Assembly: GCF_003626595.1 (NCBI RefSeq)
Contig: NZ_RBAK01000011.1
Span: 62,001 to 126,000, forward strand
Source of the DNA: Micromonospora endolithica
GTDB lineage: Bacteria > Actinomycetota > Actinomycetes > Mycobacteriales > Micromonosporaceae
Length of the DNA stretch: 64,000 nucleotides
Reading direction: 5' to 3'
Shown here: positions 1 to 11,453 of the stretch, one piece after another
How the letters are laid out: the number at the start of each line of letters is the position of its first letter
Numbering within the stretch: the first letter of the stretch is position 1
Translations under genes and position numbers: made by a program
The notes under the pieces: model-generated
Database searches by the model: none
Told to the model about the DNA's origin: nothing
Seen by the model: only the letters and a program-made list of their open reading frames with translations

Positions 1-272
1 ACGCGTTCGGCCTCGCCACCGACTTCCGGTCCTGCCTGTTCCCGGCCGTGCAGCGGCTGTTCGAGCTGGCCGACGAGGTGGCCCGCATCCAGGTCGAGGT
101 GCTGTGCTGGTGCGGCCGGGAAGGGCTGCTCAACGCACGGGTCGTCGACGGGCGGGTGGTCCGCGAGGGCGCCCAGGTCGTCATCGGCGACACCGTGGAC
201 ACCGCCGAGGTGCGCTACCAGGTGCTGTGCCGCCGCCACTACCGGGCCGGTGAGCTGGGCCCGCGCCGGTGA
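1..272 (+). CDS. tdk: Thymidine kinase, C-terminal part (gene begins before the window)
   Basis: The open frame enters from the left edge (codons in phase with base 3) and ends at TGA 270-272. The visible ~89 residues match the end of type II thymidine kinase: an AFGLATDFRSCLFP-like segment after the lasso region, then CWCG, NAR, VREGAQVVIGD and a final CRRHY. The Cys pairs (CWC and CRRH) are the usual structural zinc ligands. The enzyme phosphorylates thymidine to dTMP with ATP in the cytosolic pyrimidine salvage pathway. The P-loop half lies outside the window, so start and length are unknown. It is followed by a 138-bp gap before the ABC operon. Confidence 0.9.
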   Translation, partial: AFGLATDFRSCLFPAVQRLFELADEVARIQVEVLCWCGREGLLNARVVDGRVVREGAQVVIGDTVDTAEVRYQVLCRRHYRAGELGPRR

Positions 273-410
273 CTGCGGGCCGCCCGCCGGCGGCCGGTCG
301 GACACGATTCGATCACGGCGCGAACCTTTCGCCACCCCTGACCCCTTCCTGACGGCGACGACGACGGCGAGCGGCGCCCGTCGCGCACGGGTACGGGGAG
401 ACACCACGAC

Positions 411-3400
411 ATGAGGCTCGCGTTACGACGCGCCAAGGGGGCGAAGGGACTGCTCCTGGCGGCGGCCGGGGCGACCCTGGTGGCGACCGCCGCGCTGACC
501 GGACTGAGCGCGTACAACGGTGACGTGGTCGCGTCCGGCACCGGCAGCGTGCTCGCCGCCGCCACCCCGGAGGAACGCTCGATCCTGGTCCGGGGACCCG
601 CCGGCGGTTCGGCGGCGACGCTGCGGGAGCGAGACGCCGCCCTGCGGGCGCACGTCACGGCCGGCCTGACCGGCCTCGACCCGCGGATCACCGCCGCCGG
701 CTTCGCCGCCGGCCGGCAGTTGCGCGGCGACATCGGTGCTGCGGAGCCCGACGAGGGTGGTGCCGCGTACGCCTCGGTGATGTTCCTCGACGACCTGGCC
801 GCGCACGCCCGCCTCACCGCCGGCGCGTGGCCGCAGCCCGGGGCCACGCCCGTGCAGACCGCGCTGGCGGCGCCGGTCGCGGCGACCCTCGGCGTCGGCG
901 TCGGCGACCGCATCCCGGTGACCGACGGCTTCACCGGCCGGGTCACCCAGGTCGGCGTGGTCGGCGTGTGGCAGCCGACCGACCCGGCGGACACCTACTG
1001 GCGGCTGGCCCCCGAGGTGGCCAGCGGCACGCTGCCGGGCTCGGCGACGTACGGGCCGCTGACCGTGCACCGCGACGACTTCGACGCCCACTTCCGGACC
1101 AACGCCTCCGCCGGGTGGCTGGTCGAGCCCGACCTGAGCGGGGTCACCGCCGGCGCCGGGCTGGACCGGTTGGCCGGCACCGCCGGGCAGGTCGCCGCCG
1201 GGGCGCCGGAGGCCGCCGGGCTCGGCGACTCCGGCACCGCCATCACCGCCCTCGACGACCTGGCCCAACGTGTGCAACGGGCCACCCTGGTCGGGCGCTC
1301 CGCGCTGGTCACGCCGATGCTGCTGGTGGTGGTCCTCGGCGGGTACGCGCTGCTGCTGGTCGCGGTCCTGCTCACCGAGCACCGGCGCGCCGAGTCGGCG
1401 TTGCTGCGGGCCCGGGGCGCCGCCCGCTGGCAGTTGGTCGGGTTGACCGTCCGGGAGGCCGCCCTGGTCGTCGTGCCGGCCGCCGCGCTGGCCCCGCCGC
1501 TGGCCGGCTGGCTGCTGTCGTACGCCGACCGGGTGCCCGCGCTGGCCGCGTTGTCACTGCGCCCGAGCGGGTCCGCCACGCTCTGGGTGGTCGCCGCCCT
1601 GGCCGCCGCCGGCTGCGCGCTGGCGATGGTGGCGCCGGCGCTGCGCCGCGGCGGCACCTACGTCGCCGACCAGGCCGCCCGTTCGCGGCCCAGCCGGCGC
1701 GGTGCGGTGCAGCGGGCCGGCGTCGACGTGTTGCTGGTCGCGTTGGCGGTGCTGGCCTGGTACCAGCTGCGGCAGTACTCCTCGCCGCTGTCGCGGGGCC
1801 GCTCCGGCGGCCTGGAGGTGGATCCGCTGCTGGCCGCGGCACCCACCATCGGTGTGCTGGCCGGCGCGGTGCTCGCCCTGCGGCTGCTGCCCCCGCTGAC
1901 CCGGCTGGCCGAACGGTGGGTCGACCGCAAGCCGTGGACGGCGACGATCCTCGGCACCTGGCAGGCCGGGCGCCGGCCGCACGCCGGCCCGGTGCTGCTG
2001 CTCGCCCTCGCCGTCGCGGTGGGAACCCTCGCCTGGTGTCTCGCGGCCACCAGCGAACGGTCGCTGGCCGACCAGGCCAACCACCAGGTCGGTGCGGACC
2101 TGCGGTTGACCGAGGTCAACGGTTCGGCCCCCACCGGTCGGGCCGACCAGATCGCCGGGCTGCCCGGCACCCGGGCGGCCCTGGCCAGTTGGCGCGAACC
2201 GCTGCGGCTCGGCCCGGTGTCCGAACTGGGTTCCCTGGTGGCCCTCGACGCGGGGCAGGCCGACGGCGTGGTGCGGTTGCGTCCCGACCTGGCCGACTCC
2301 GGCGCACTGCGCGCTCTCGCCGAGGCGCGGGTCGACGCCGCCGTCACCGAGCTGCCGACCGGTGCCCGCCGGTTCACCGGCGAGGTGCTGATCGGGGTCT
2401 CCGGCCTGGAGAGCACGGTTCCGGTGCAGGTGCACGCGGTGCTCGTCGATCCGCACGGCGGGCACCGCGAGGTGTCGTTGGGGGCCCCGCGCGACGGTGA
2501 GCCGATGCGCTTCGCCGTCGACCTGCCCGCCGGCTCGGATCCGCCGCGGCTGGCCGGGTTCACCGTGGAGACGGTCGCCCAGCAGGGGATGGCCCTCGAG
2601 GTGTCCCTGCGGGACCTGCGCAGCAGCGCGGACGACTCTCCCGGCACGCCGGTGGACCTGGGCGCCGACGACTGGCGGTGGGTCGACCGGGAGGGGTCCG
2701 GGGCCGACGTGCGGGCCGCCGGGGCGACCCTGTCGGTCCGGTGGCTGTGGGACGACACCAGCATCGGCACCCGCGCCACGCCGGTGCGGATGGCCGTCGT
2801 ACGGGGTGAGCCGACCGGGCCGGTGCCGGTGCTGGCCACCCCGTCGGCGCTGGACTCGCTGCGGACGAAGGTCGGTACGCTGACCCGCCTCTACCTGGCC
2901 GGGGCCGAGGTCGAGGTGAAGGTCGTCGGTGTCGTCGACTCCGTGCCCGGCGGCACCGAACCGGGGGCGCTGCTCGCCGACCTGCCGTCGCTGAGCAGCC
3001 GCCTGCTGTACGACCGCGGCATCACCCGCGACCCGCAGCAGTGGTGGCTGTCGGTCGACCCGGACGAACGGACGGCCGCGTCCGACGCGGCGGTGGCGCT
3101 CGGTGGGCTGGCCGTGGCCGACCGGCAGGTCCTGGCCGGCGAGCTGGCCGGTGACCCGTTCGGCGTCGGCGCCCGGGGGGCGTTGTTCGCCGCCGCGCTG
3201 GCCGCGGTGCTGCTCGCCGCCGTCGGGGTCGCCGTCGACGTCAGCGCCACCGCCCGGCGGCGGGCCACCGAACTGGCCGTGCTGCACACCCTCGGCGCCG
3301 GACACCGCCTGGTGGCCCGTTCCCTGCTGGCCGAACAGGCGTTCCTCGCCGGGCTGGGGGTGCTGGTCGGTCTCCTGGTCGGTGTCGGGGTGGCTGCGAC

Positions 3401-3596
3401 CATGGCGCCGCTGGTCATCCTGACCCCGTCGGCGGACCGGCCCATCCCGACGCCGTTGCTCCAGATCGACTGGACCCCGGTCGCGGCCACCGGCGCGGGC
3501 CTGCTGCTGCTGGCGCTGGCCTTCAGCGCCGGGTTGTCGTTGACGATGCGGCGGCGGCTGACCGCCACCCAACTGCGGATCGGGGGCGACCGGTGA
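411..3596 (+). CDS. FtsX-like ABC transporter permease (first of operon)
   Basis: This 1061-residue integral membrane protein has an N-terminal membrane anchor (about residues 13-35) and a long extracytoplasmic region. A first FtsX-type membrane block lies at about 300-550, followed by a second large external domain and a C-terminal membrane block at about 920-1050. This duplicated MacB/FtsX layout is typical of actinobacterial exporters that use separate ATPases. ATG 411 is the first plausible start after an untranslated gap. The stop overlaps the next gene by 4 bp, so the two permeases should be translationally coupled and probably pair in the membrane with the ATPases at 6394 and 7359. Substrate is unknown; mechanotransmission, lipid or peptide efflux are all possible. 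Confidence 0.88.
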   Translation: MRLALRRAKGAKGLLLAAAGATLVATAALTGLSAYNGDVVASGTGSVLAAATPEERSILVRGPAGGSAATLRERDAALRAHVTAGLTGLDPRITAAGFAAGRQLRGDIGAAEPDEGGAAYASVMFLDDLAAHARLTAGAWPQPGATPVQTALAAPVAATLGVGVGDRIPVTDGFTGRVTQVGVVGVWQPTDPADTYWRLAPEVASGTLPGSATYGPLTVHRDDFDAHFRTNASAGWLVEPDLSGVTAGAGLDRLAGTAGQVAAGAPEAAGLGDSGTAITALDDLAQRVQRATLVGRSALVTPMLLVVVLGGYALLLVAVLLTEHRRAESALLRARGAARWQLVGLTVREAALVVVPAAALAPPLAGWLLSYADRVPALAALSLRPSGSATLWVVAALAAAGCALAMVAPALRRGGTYVADQAARSRPSRRGAVQRAGVDVLLVALAVLAWYQLRQYSSPLSRGRSGGLEVDPLLAAAPTIGVLAGAVLALRLLPPLTRLAERWVDRKPWTATILGTWQAGRRPHAGPVLLLALAVAVGTLAWCLAATSERSLADQANHQVGADLRLTEVNGSAPTGRADQIAGLPGTRAALASWREPLRLGPVSELGSLVALDAGQADGVVRLRPDLADSGALRALAEARVDAAVTELPTGARRFTGEVLIGVSGLESTVPVQVHAVLVDPHGGHREVSLGAPRDGEPMRFAVDLPAGSDPPRLAGFTVETVAQQGMALEVSLRDLRSSADDSPGTPVDLGADDWRWVDREGSGADVRAAGATLSVRWLWDDTSIGTRATPVRMAVVRGEPTGPVPVLATPSALDSLRTKVGTLTRLYLAGAEVEVKVVGVVDSVPGGTEPGALLADLPSLSSRLLYDRGITRDPQQWWLSVDPDERTAASDAAVALGGLAVADRQVLAGELAGDPFGVGARGALFAAALAAVLLAAVGVAVDVSATARRRATELAVLHTLGAGHRLVARSLLAEQAFLAGLGVLVGLLVGVGVAATMAPLVILTPSADRPIPTPLLQIDWTPVAATGAGLLLLALAFSAGLSLTMRRRLTATQLRIGGDR

Positions 3597-6394
3597 GTGG
3601 GCCCCGCAGTCCTGAACGGAAGGTGGACCCGGTGAGCGCGGACAAGCGTGCGGACGGCGCGGCGTCGCGGGTCACGGCGACCTGGTGGCGGGCGGTACGC
3701 GGCGGGCCGGCGCGGCGGGTGCGGGCGTTCACCGGGCAGACCGGACTGCTGGCCGCACTCGCGCTGGTCGCGGCGCTGCTGCTCACCGCCGCCCCACGGC
3801 TGTCCAACGAGTACGCCGACCGGGGGCTGCGCGACGAGGTGACGGCGCTGCCGCACCTGTCCCGCGACCTGATCATCCAGCAGGAGTCGATCTCCGATGG
3901 GCGATCCACCGCAGACTTCGACGGCGGTCAGCGGGACCGGTTCGTCGGCAAGCTGCCCGGACCGCTGCCGGGCCTGGTCGGGCAGCGCTGGTACGGCGAG
4001 ACGATCGCCCCGGAGTCGTTGGTCGCCACCGGTGACCAACCGCCGATGAACGGTGGCGCGCCGAAGCTGTTCGGTCTGGTGGCGCAGACCGGGATCACCG
4101 AGGCGGCGGACCTGCGGGCCGGTTCCTGGCCCCGCCCGGCGCCGGGTGGCCAGCCCACCCAGATCGCCGTGTCGCAGCGGGTCGCCGAGGTGCTGGCGCT
4201 GCGTCCGGGCACCGAGCTGCGGGTGAGCGGTACTGGCGTCGCCCCGCTGGTGGTCAGTGGCGTCTTCACGCCGAAGCGGGCCGGCGAGCCGGTCTGGGAC
4301 GACCTGCGGCTGGCACTGGACCCGGTCCTGCCGATGAACGACGGGGAGCCGTACATCACGGCGGCGGTCACCGACGTCGCGGGCACCGCGACGGTGTCGG
4401 CGGCGACCGGCACGCCGGTGACCTACAGCTGGCGGCACCGCTTCGACGAGCGGCTGCTGAACACCGGGAATCTGGAGACGGTCATCACGGCGGTGGGCGA
4501 CGCCCGGCGTACCGAATGGATGCCCTACTCGGTGGTGCAGACCGGTCTGGACGCCGCGCTGGCCCGCTTCGGCGGGCAACTCGCGTCGGTGCGGGCGTTG
4601 CTGGCGGTGGTGCAGACCGGGCTGGCCGTCAGCCTGCTCGGGCTGATCGTGCTGGCCGCCGGCGTCGGTGTGCGCCATCGCCGGGAGGAGTTGGCGCTGC
4701 TGCGCTCCCGGGGTGCGTCGGTGCCGACGATCGGCCGGCGGCTGCTCGCCGAGAGCGTGCTGGTGCTGCCCGCGGCGGTGTTCGCCGGTTGGCTGGTCGG
4801 CACCTGGGTTCCCGGTCGCGCCGCCGGGACCGGCTGGCTGGTGGTGGCGCTGGCGGTGTTCACCACCGGGGTGGTGGCGGTGCTGGGGATGCTCGACCAG
4901 CGGCACGTCACGTTCGCGGCCCGCCGGCAGGACCTGGCCCGGGCCCGGCCGTCGGCCCGCCGGTTGAGCACCGAGGTCGCCGTGGTGGTCGTCGCGGTGG
5001 CCGGGGTGGTGCTGCTGCGCCGCCGTGGCCTGGACACCGAGGACGGGGTCGACGTGTTCCTGGCGTCGGTGCCGGTGCTGGTGGCCGTGGCGGTGGCGCT
5101 GGTGGCGCTGCGGGTGCTGCCGTGGCCGTTGCGGCTGCTCGACCGGCTCGCCGGCCGGGCCCGGGGGGCGATGCTGTTCCTCGGCGCGGCCCGCGCCGGC
5201 CGCGGCTCTCCGGTGACCATCGGCCCGCTGGCGGTGCTGATCGTCGCGGTCAGCACCGGTGTGTTCAGCGCCGTGGTCACCACGACGGTCGATCGGGCCC
5301 GGGACCGGGCGGTCGACCTGGCGGTGCCCGCCGACGCGTGGCTGACCGGGTACGGGTTCACCCCGGACACCGGGGACCGGCTCTCCGGCGTCGCCGGGGT
5401 GGACGCGGTGGCCCGGGTGTGGACCGAGGGCAACCGGTCGTTGCTGACCGGCGCCGAGGCCGACGCCCGGACGATCGGGCAGGCGCGGGTCCTGGTGGTC
5501 GACGGGCCCGCCTTCGCCGAGGTGGTCCGGCGCAGCGGCGTCGACGTGCGGGTGCCGGCGGTGCTGTCGTCGGCCCGCCGCGGCGACGGCCCGGTGCCGG
5601 CGGTGGTCTCCTCCGCGGTGGCCGCCGACGTGGCCGGCGGCGCCGCGGCGGACGTGCAGAACCGGATCTTCCCGTTCACCGTGGCGGCCGTCGCCGACAC
5701 CTTCCCCGGCCTGGGCACGGACGCGGAGCGGTTCGTGGTGCTGCCCTGGCAGGCGCTGCCCGAGTACGTGGACACCCCGGTGATCCCGAACCGGTTCCTG
5801 CTGGCCGGGGACGGCATCGCGCGGGCGGAGCTGCTGCGGGTCGCCGACGACGCGCAGCGGGAGCGGCAGGCCGCGGTGCTGGGCCGCGAGGTGGCCGAGC
5901 CGGAGCAACCCGCCGCGCTGGACACGTGGCAGGCGCGCCGGCAGGCACTGGAGAGCAGCGGCGCCAACCAGGTGCTCACGCTGGCGTTCCTGGTCGGGGC
6001 GTTCGGCGGCACCGCCCTGGCCGTGCTCGCGGTGGGCTTCGCGGTGGTCGCCGACGCCCGCGGTCGGGGGCGGACGCTGTCCCGGTTGCGGACCATGGGC
6101 CTGTCCGGTGGGCAGGGCCGCAACCTGCTGGTGTACGAACTGGTGCCGCTGGTCGGGGCGGCCGCCCTGGCCGGCGGGGCGGTGGGGGTGGTGCTGCCGC
6201 GGCTGCTCGGCGGCACGCTCGGGCTGTCCACGTTCACCCCGGGCGTGACGCCCCGCGCCCACCTGGATCCGCTGGTCGTGGGCGGGGTGCTGGGGCTGGT
6301 GGTGCTGGGGCTGCTGGCCGGGCTGACGGTCGAGAATCTGGCGAACCGGCGGATGCGCCTCGGTGAGGTGCTCCGCGTGGGAGAGGAGAACTGA
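3593..6394 (+). CDS. FtsX-like ABC transporter permease (second of operon)
   Basis: This 933-residue membrane protein has one N-terminal helix (about 58-75 from the upstream start), an external domain, four or more helices in the middle (about 330-520), a second external domain and three C-terminal helices (about 800-920). It is the partner of the preceding permease. The upstream start (GTG 3593) overlaps the previous stop as GTGA. An in-frame GTG at 3632 preceded by GGAAGG is an equally good start and would remove 13 residues. Its stop overlaps the next ATG (TGATG). It is probably half of the heteromeric channel of an efflux-type ABC system. Confidence 0.88.
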   Translation: MSGPRSPERKVDPVSADKRADGAASRVTATWWRAVRGGPARRVRAFTGQTGLLAALALVAALLLTAAPRLSNEYADRGLRDEVTALPHLSRDLIIQQESISDGRSTADFDGGQRDRFVGKLPGPLPGLVGQRWYGETIAPESLVATGDQPPMNGGAPKLFGLVAQTGITEAADLRAGSWPRPAPGGQPTQIAVSQRVAEVLALRPGTELRVSGTGVAPLVVSGVFTPKRAGEPVWDDLRLALDPVLPMNDGEPYITAAVTDVAGTATVSAATGTPVTYSWRHRFDERLLNTGNLETVITAVGDARRTEWMPYSVVQTGLDAALARFGGQLASVRALLAVVQTGLAVSLLGLIVLAAGVGVRHRREELALLRSRGASVPTIGRRLLAESVLVLPAAVFAGWLVGTWVPGRAAGTGWLVVALAVFTTGVVAVLGMLDQRHVTFAARRQDLARARPSARRLSTEVAVVVVAVAGVVLLRRRGLDTEDGVDVFLASVPVLVAVAVALVALRVLPWPLRLLDRLAGRARGAMLFLGAARAGRGSPVTIGPLAVLIVAVSTGVFSAVVTTTVDRARDRAVDLAVPADAWLTGYGFTPDTGDRLSGVAGVDAVARVWTEGNRSLLTGAEADARTIGQARVLVVDGPAFAEVVRRSGVDVRVPAVLSSARRGDGPVPAVVSSAVAADVAGGAAADVQNRIFPFTVAAVADTFPGLGTDAERFVVLPWQALPEYVDTPVIPNRFLLAGDGIARAELLRVADDAQRERQAAVLGREVAEPEQPAALDTWQARRQALESSGANQVLTLAFLVGAFGGTALAVLAVGFAVVADARGRGRTLSRLRTMGLSGGQGRNLLVYELVPLVGAAALAGGAVGVVLPRLLGGTLGLSTFTPGVTPRAHLDPLVVGGVLGLVVLGLLAGLTVENLANRRMRLGEVLRVGEEN

Positions 6395-7362
6395 TGACCC
6401 TCGTCGAGAACGCGCCGGACCTGGCGAGCCTGCAACGGCGGGCCGCCGAGCGGGCCGCCGCCCGCGCCGGCGGCTCCGACCGGTTGCGCGGGCACATCGT
6501 CTGCGACGGCCTGGTACGGATCTTCACCACCGAGGGGGTGGAGGTCGTCGCGTTGCAGGGCCTGGACCTGGTGGTGGACCGCGGTGAGCTGCTGGCCATC
6601 GTCGGGGCGTCCGGCTCGGGCAAGTCCACCGTGCTCAACATCCTGTCCGGGCTGGACGTGCCGACCGCCGGGATCGCCCGGGTCGCCGGCTACGACCTGC
6701 TGACCATGTCGGCGAAGAAGCGGCTGGCCTACCGGCGGCACACCGTCGGGTTCGTGTGGCAGCAGACCGGGCGCAACCTGCTGCCGTACCTGTCGGCGCA
6801 GGAGAACGTGGAGCTGCCGATGCGCCTGGCGGGCCGGCGTGGCCGGGCGGTGCGCCAGCGGGCGGCGCACCTGTTGGAGATGGTCGGCGTCGGGTACTGC
6901 GCGCAGCGCCGGCCCGGTCAGATGAGCGGCGGTGAGCAGCAGCGCTGCGCCATCGCGGTGGCGGTCGCCAACGACCCGGAGGTGCTCTTCGCCGACGAGC
7001 CGACCGGGGAGCTGGACGAGGCGACCGCCGGTGAGGTGTTCGCCGCGCTGCGGTCGATCAACGCGGAGCTGGGTGTCACGATCGTCGTGGTCACCCACGA
7101 TCCGCAGGTGGCCTCGCAGGTCCGCCGGACCGTCGCGATCCGCGACGGCCGGACCGCCTCGGAGGTACGCCGGTCGGCGCGGGTCGGCGCCGACGGCGTC
7201 GAGGAGATGGTCACCGAGGAGTACGCGGTGCTGGACCGAGCCGGTCGGATGCAGCTGCCGTCGGCGTTCGTCGACGCCCTGGCGCTGCGGGACCGGGTGC
7301 GGTTGACGTTGGAACCCGACCACGTGCAGGTGCGCTCCGGCGACGACGAGGAGGACAAGTGA
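6394..7362 (+). CDS. ABC transporter ATP-binding protein with C-terminal AbrB-like tail
   Basis: A 322-residue LolD/MacB-type ATPase. Walker A is GASGSGKS at 71-78, the Q-loop Gln is at about 123, the signature MSGGEQQR at 177-184, Walker B VLFADEP at 197-203 and the switch His in VVVTHDP at about 235. After the ATPase core, about 60 extra residues (roughly 258-320) include a DRAGRMQLPSAF segment resembling a SpoVT/AbrB swapped-hairpin fold. The role of that tail is inference. ATG 6394 follows GAGAGGAG and overlaps the upstream stop. It lies between the permeases and a second ATPase, so it probably forms a heterodimer powering the FtsX pair. Confidence 0.93.
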   Translation: MTLVENAPDLASLQRRAAERAAARAGGSDRLRGHIVCDGLVRIFTTEGVEVVALQGLDLVVDRGELLAIVGASGSGKSTVLNILSGLDVPTAGIARVAGYDLLTMSAKKRLAYRRHTVGFVWQQTGRNLLPYLSAQENVELPMRLAGRRGRAVRQRAAHLLEMVGVGYCAQRRPGQMSGGEQQRCAIAVAVANDPEVLFADEPTGELDEATAGEVFAALRSINAELGVTIVVVTHDPQVASQVRRTVAIRDGRTASEVRRSARVGADGVEEMVTEEYAVLDRAGRMQLPSAFVDALALRDRVRLTLEPDHVQVRSGDDEEDK

Positions 7363-8060
7363 GCAGCGACGACCTGGTACGGGTGACGGGGGTCAGCCGG
7401 GACTACCGCACCAGCGGGCAGGTGGTGCACGCCGTCCGGGAGGTGTCGTTCACCGCCGGCCGGGGTGAGCTGGTGGCGGTCCGGGGACGGTCGGGCGCCG
7501 GGAAGACCACCCTGCTGAACATGGTCGGTGGCCTGGACCGGCCCACCGCCGGGCGGATCGACGTCGCCGGGCACGAGGTGACCGCCGCCGGCGAGCGGGA
7601 ACTGCTGGCACTGCGCCGCGACACCATCGGGTTCGTGTTCCAGTCGTTCGGGCTGATCCCGATCCTGTCCGCGGCGGAGAACGTGGGGGTGCCGATGCGG
7701 CTGGCGAAGGTGCCGGCCGCCGAGCGGGAGCAGAGGGTGGCGGTGCTGCTGGAGATGGTCGGGTTGGGTGGGCACGCCGCGCAGCGCCCGTACGAGATGT
7801 CCGGCGGGCAGCAGCAGCGGGTGGCCATCGCCCGGGCGCTGGCCAACGATCCGCCGTTGCTGATCGCCGACGAGCCGACCGGCCAGCTGGACTCCGAGAC
7901 CGGCCGGGCGGTGATGGACCTGCTGCGGGCGCTGGTGAACGAGCGGGGGATGACCGCGCTGGTGGCCACCCACGACCCGACGCTGGTGGAGCTGGCCGAC
8001 CGGGTGCTGGTGCTGCGCGACGGACGGATGGTGCAGGAGGCCGCCTCGGTCGCGGCCTGA
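7359..8060 (+). CDS. ABC transporter ATP-binding protein (second ATPase)
   Basis: A 233-residue ATPase of the LolD/MacB/FtsE group with all motifs intact: Walker A GRSGAGKT at 43-50, Q-loop in GFVFQSF near 95, signature MSGGQQQR at 147-154, Walker B LLIADEP at 167-173 and a switch His in ATHDPT near 208. GTG 7359 overlaps the previous stop as GTGA, so the four genes from 411 to 8060 form one operon. It hydrolyses ATP to drive the FtsX-type permeases. It has normal family length with no tail, unlike its neighbour. It is convergent with and directly abuts the gene at 8061. Confidence 0.93.
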   Translation: MSSDDLVRVTGVSRDYRTSGQVVHAVREVSFTAGRGELVAVRGRSGAGKTTLLNMVGGLDRPTAGRIDVAGHEVTAAGERELLALRRDTIGFVFQSFGLIPILSAAENVGVPMRLAKVPAAEREQRVAVLLEMVGLGGHAAQRPYEMSGGQQQRVAIARALANDPPLLIADEPTGQLDSETGRAVMDLLRALVNERGMTALVATHDPTLVELADRVLVLRDGRMVQEAASVAA

Positions 8061-8519
8061 TCAGTACGGGTCGCCGCAGACCCGCCAGCCGCCGCTCTCC
8101 TTGATCACCGACAGTTCCCGCTGCTCGGTGCCGCCGGTGTCGCGGGTCAGCCGGACCGTCACGGTGCCCTCGGGGCGGCCCCGGCTGGTCGCCACCGACA
8201 CGTCGACGATCTCGTAGTCGTCGACCAGCGGCGGGGTGCGGACCCAACTGGTGAACCCGATCGGGCTCCACCGGGTGCGGGTGTCGGCGCACAACCGGTC
8301 GTACGCGCCGTCGGTGTCGCCGGCGGCCACCGAACGCAGGAACCCGTCGGCGGTCTCCCGCACCGGACCGCTGGCCTGGGTGACCACCTGCACGTTCCAG
8401 GCACCCAGCCCGGCGACCCCCACGCAGCACAGCGCCACGCCGATCCCGGCGAACACCAGGCCGGCGCGGACCGGCCGGTGCCGTCGGGCCGGCCGGCTCC
8501 ACCGCTGCTCAGCGCCCAC
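8061..8519 (-). CDS. Membrane-anchored hypothetical protein (NTF2/DUF4878-like)
   Basis: A 152-residue protein from GTG at 8519 (reading MGAEQRWSRPARRH). It has one basic cytoplasmic stretch, a single membrane helix at about residues 20-42 and an external alpha+beta domain. A phrase such as GFLRSVAAGDTDGAYDRLC followed by VTVRL and GGWRVCGDPY resembles the NTF2-like/DUF4878 domains of actinobacterial lipoproteins and anchored proteins. The two Cys of the domain could form a disulphide. No enzyme residues are recognisable. It is encoded convergently with the ABC operon and divergently from the acyl-CoA dehydrogenase, so it probably has its own promoter in 8520-8639. Confidence 0.65.
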   Translation of the reverse strand: MGAEQRWSRPARRHRPVRAGLVFAGIGVALCCVGVAGLGAWNVQVVTQASGPVRETADGFLRSVAAGDTDGAYDRLCADTRTRWSPIGFTSWVRTPPLVDDYEIVDVSVATSRGRPEGTVTVRLTRDTGGTEQRELSVIKESGGWRVCGDPY

Positions 8520-8639
8520 CCGTCGACCGTAGGCAACGGGCCGTCCCGCGCGCAGGAAGTCGGCCCTGTCGCCGGTGCCGCGCCATCGTCTACCGTCGGC
8601 GCACACACCCTGTTCCACCCGTGTCAGGAGCCGACCGAG

Positions 8640-10343
<1,704 letters not shown>

Positions 10344-10347
10344 CGGG

Positions 10348-11346
10348 TCAGCCGCGCCGGCGGGCGCGGGCGGCCCAGATGGCGTACGCCGGGTCCCGGT
10401 CGAGGTTGTGCCGGTCCCGGTCGTAGCGGCGGGTGGTGCGCGGGTCGGCGTGGCCCATGGCGTCCTGTACGTCCTCCAGGGGGACCCCCTCGGCGCGGGC
10501 GGTGGTGGCGAACGCGTGCCGCAGCGAGTGCGGCGACAGGCTCGCCCAGGCGGGGATCCCGGCGGCCCGGGCCAGCCGGCGCACCAGCCGGAACACCGAG
10601 TGCCGGTCCAACCGGGCGCCGCTGGCGGTGACCAGCAGTGGGCCGGTCAGCTGGTGCACCGCCACGCCCCGCGCCGCCGCCCGCTGCGCCAGGTACGCGT
10701 CCAGCGCGTACGCCGTGCCGGGGGTCAGCGCCCGTCGGCGGGCCTTGCCGCCCTTGCCGACGAACCGGATGCTGCGGTGGCCGCGTTCGGTGCCCAGGTC
10801 GGCCAGGTCGAGGGAGACCAGTTCCCCGACCCGTAGGCCCAGGTCGGCCAGCAGGGCGAGGGCGGCCCGGTTGCGGACCGCGGTCGAGCCGGTGTCGGCC
10901 TCGGCGGCGGCGAGCAGCGCGTCCACCTCGTCCGGGGTCAGGCCGACCGTCGCCGAGTGGTCCCGGTCGATGCGCGGCCGGTCCGCGCCGGCCACCGGAT
11001 TGGCATCGACGGCGTGCAGTTTGACCAGGAAGTCGTACCAGCTGGACAGGGCGGACAGCCTGCGGGCGACGGTGGCCGGTGTCAACGGTCGGCCGCTGCG
11101 CGCCGCGAGGGTCGACTCCAGTGTGCGGGCGTACTCGTTGACGTGCAGGAAGTTCGCCCACAGGGGGTCGAGGTCGCGGGCCGCGCACCAGGTGAGCCAC
11201 CCGGCGATGTCCCGCCGGTAGGCGTCGCGGGTGTGTGCCGACAGCCGCCGGTTGCGCAGCCACGCCTCGGTGAAGTCGCTCGGGGCGCCGGGCAGGGCCG
11301 GGCGGGCCGAGGATCGGGAACGCACCGGAGCGTCCGAGAAGAACAT
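10348..11346 (-). CDS. Tyrosine recombinase, XerC/XerD-like
   Basis: A 332-residue site-specific recombinase with an N-terminal SAM-like core-binding domain (about 22-115) and a C-terminal catalytic domain. Catalytic residues can be placed: R172 in DLGLRVGEL, H273 and R276 in SPHSLRHAF, H299 in MGHADPRTT and Y308. ATG 11346 is the first Met. It is a solitary gene without adjacent phage or plasmid genes and no att-like direct repeats were found nearby, so a chromosomal Xer-type or domesticated role is as likely as mobility. It is divergent from rox across a 277-bp region holding a minus-strand terminator-like hairpin, which could control it. Confidence 0.9.
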   Translation of the reverse strand: MFFSDAPVRSRSSARPALPGAPSDFTEAWLRNRRLSAHTRDAYRRDIAGWLTWCAARDLDPLWANFLHVNEYARTLESTLAARSGRPLTPATVARRLSALSSWYDFLVKLHAVDANPVAGADRPRIDRDHSATVGLTPDEVDALLAAAEADTGSTAVRNRAALALLADLGLRVGELVSLDLADLGTERGHRSIRFVGKGGKARRRALTPGTAYALDAYLAQRAAARGVAVHQLTGPLLVTASGARLDRHSVFRLVRRLARAAGIPAWASLSPHSLRHAFATTARAEGVPLEDVQDAMGHADPRTTRRYDRDRHNLDRDPAYAIWAARARRRG

Positions 11347-11453
11347 GTGAAAAAGGTTCTCAGTCTCCGGCGGGAAAGCGGTGGAGGCGCGCCCGATCGG
11401 CCGGCGGCAGCGCCTGGTCGCCGCATCGGGTGTGAATCGGCTGCGGCGGTCCC

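Noticed and set aside
2891-6262. Very long minus-strand open frame (over 1,100 codons) opposite the ABC permeases
   Set aside because: It is antisense to a strong conserved operon, with Gln/Arg/Pro/His-rich low-complexity translation typical of high-GC shadow frames and no recognisable domain.
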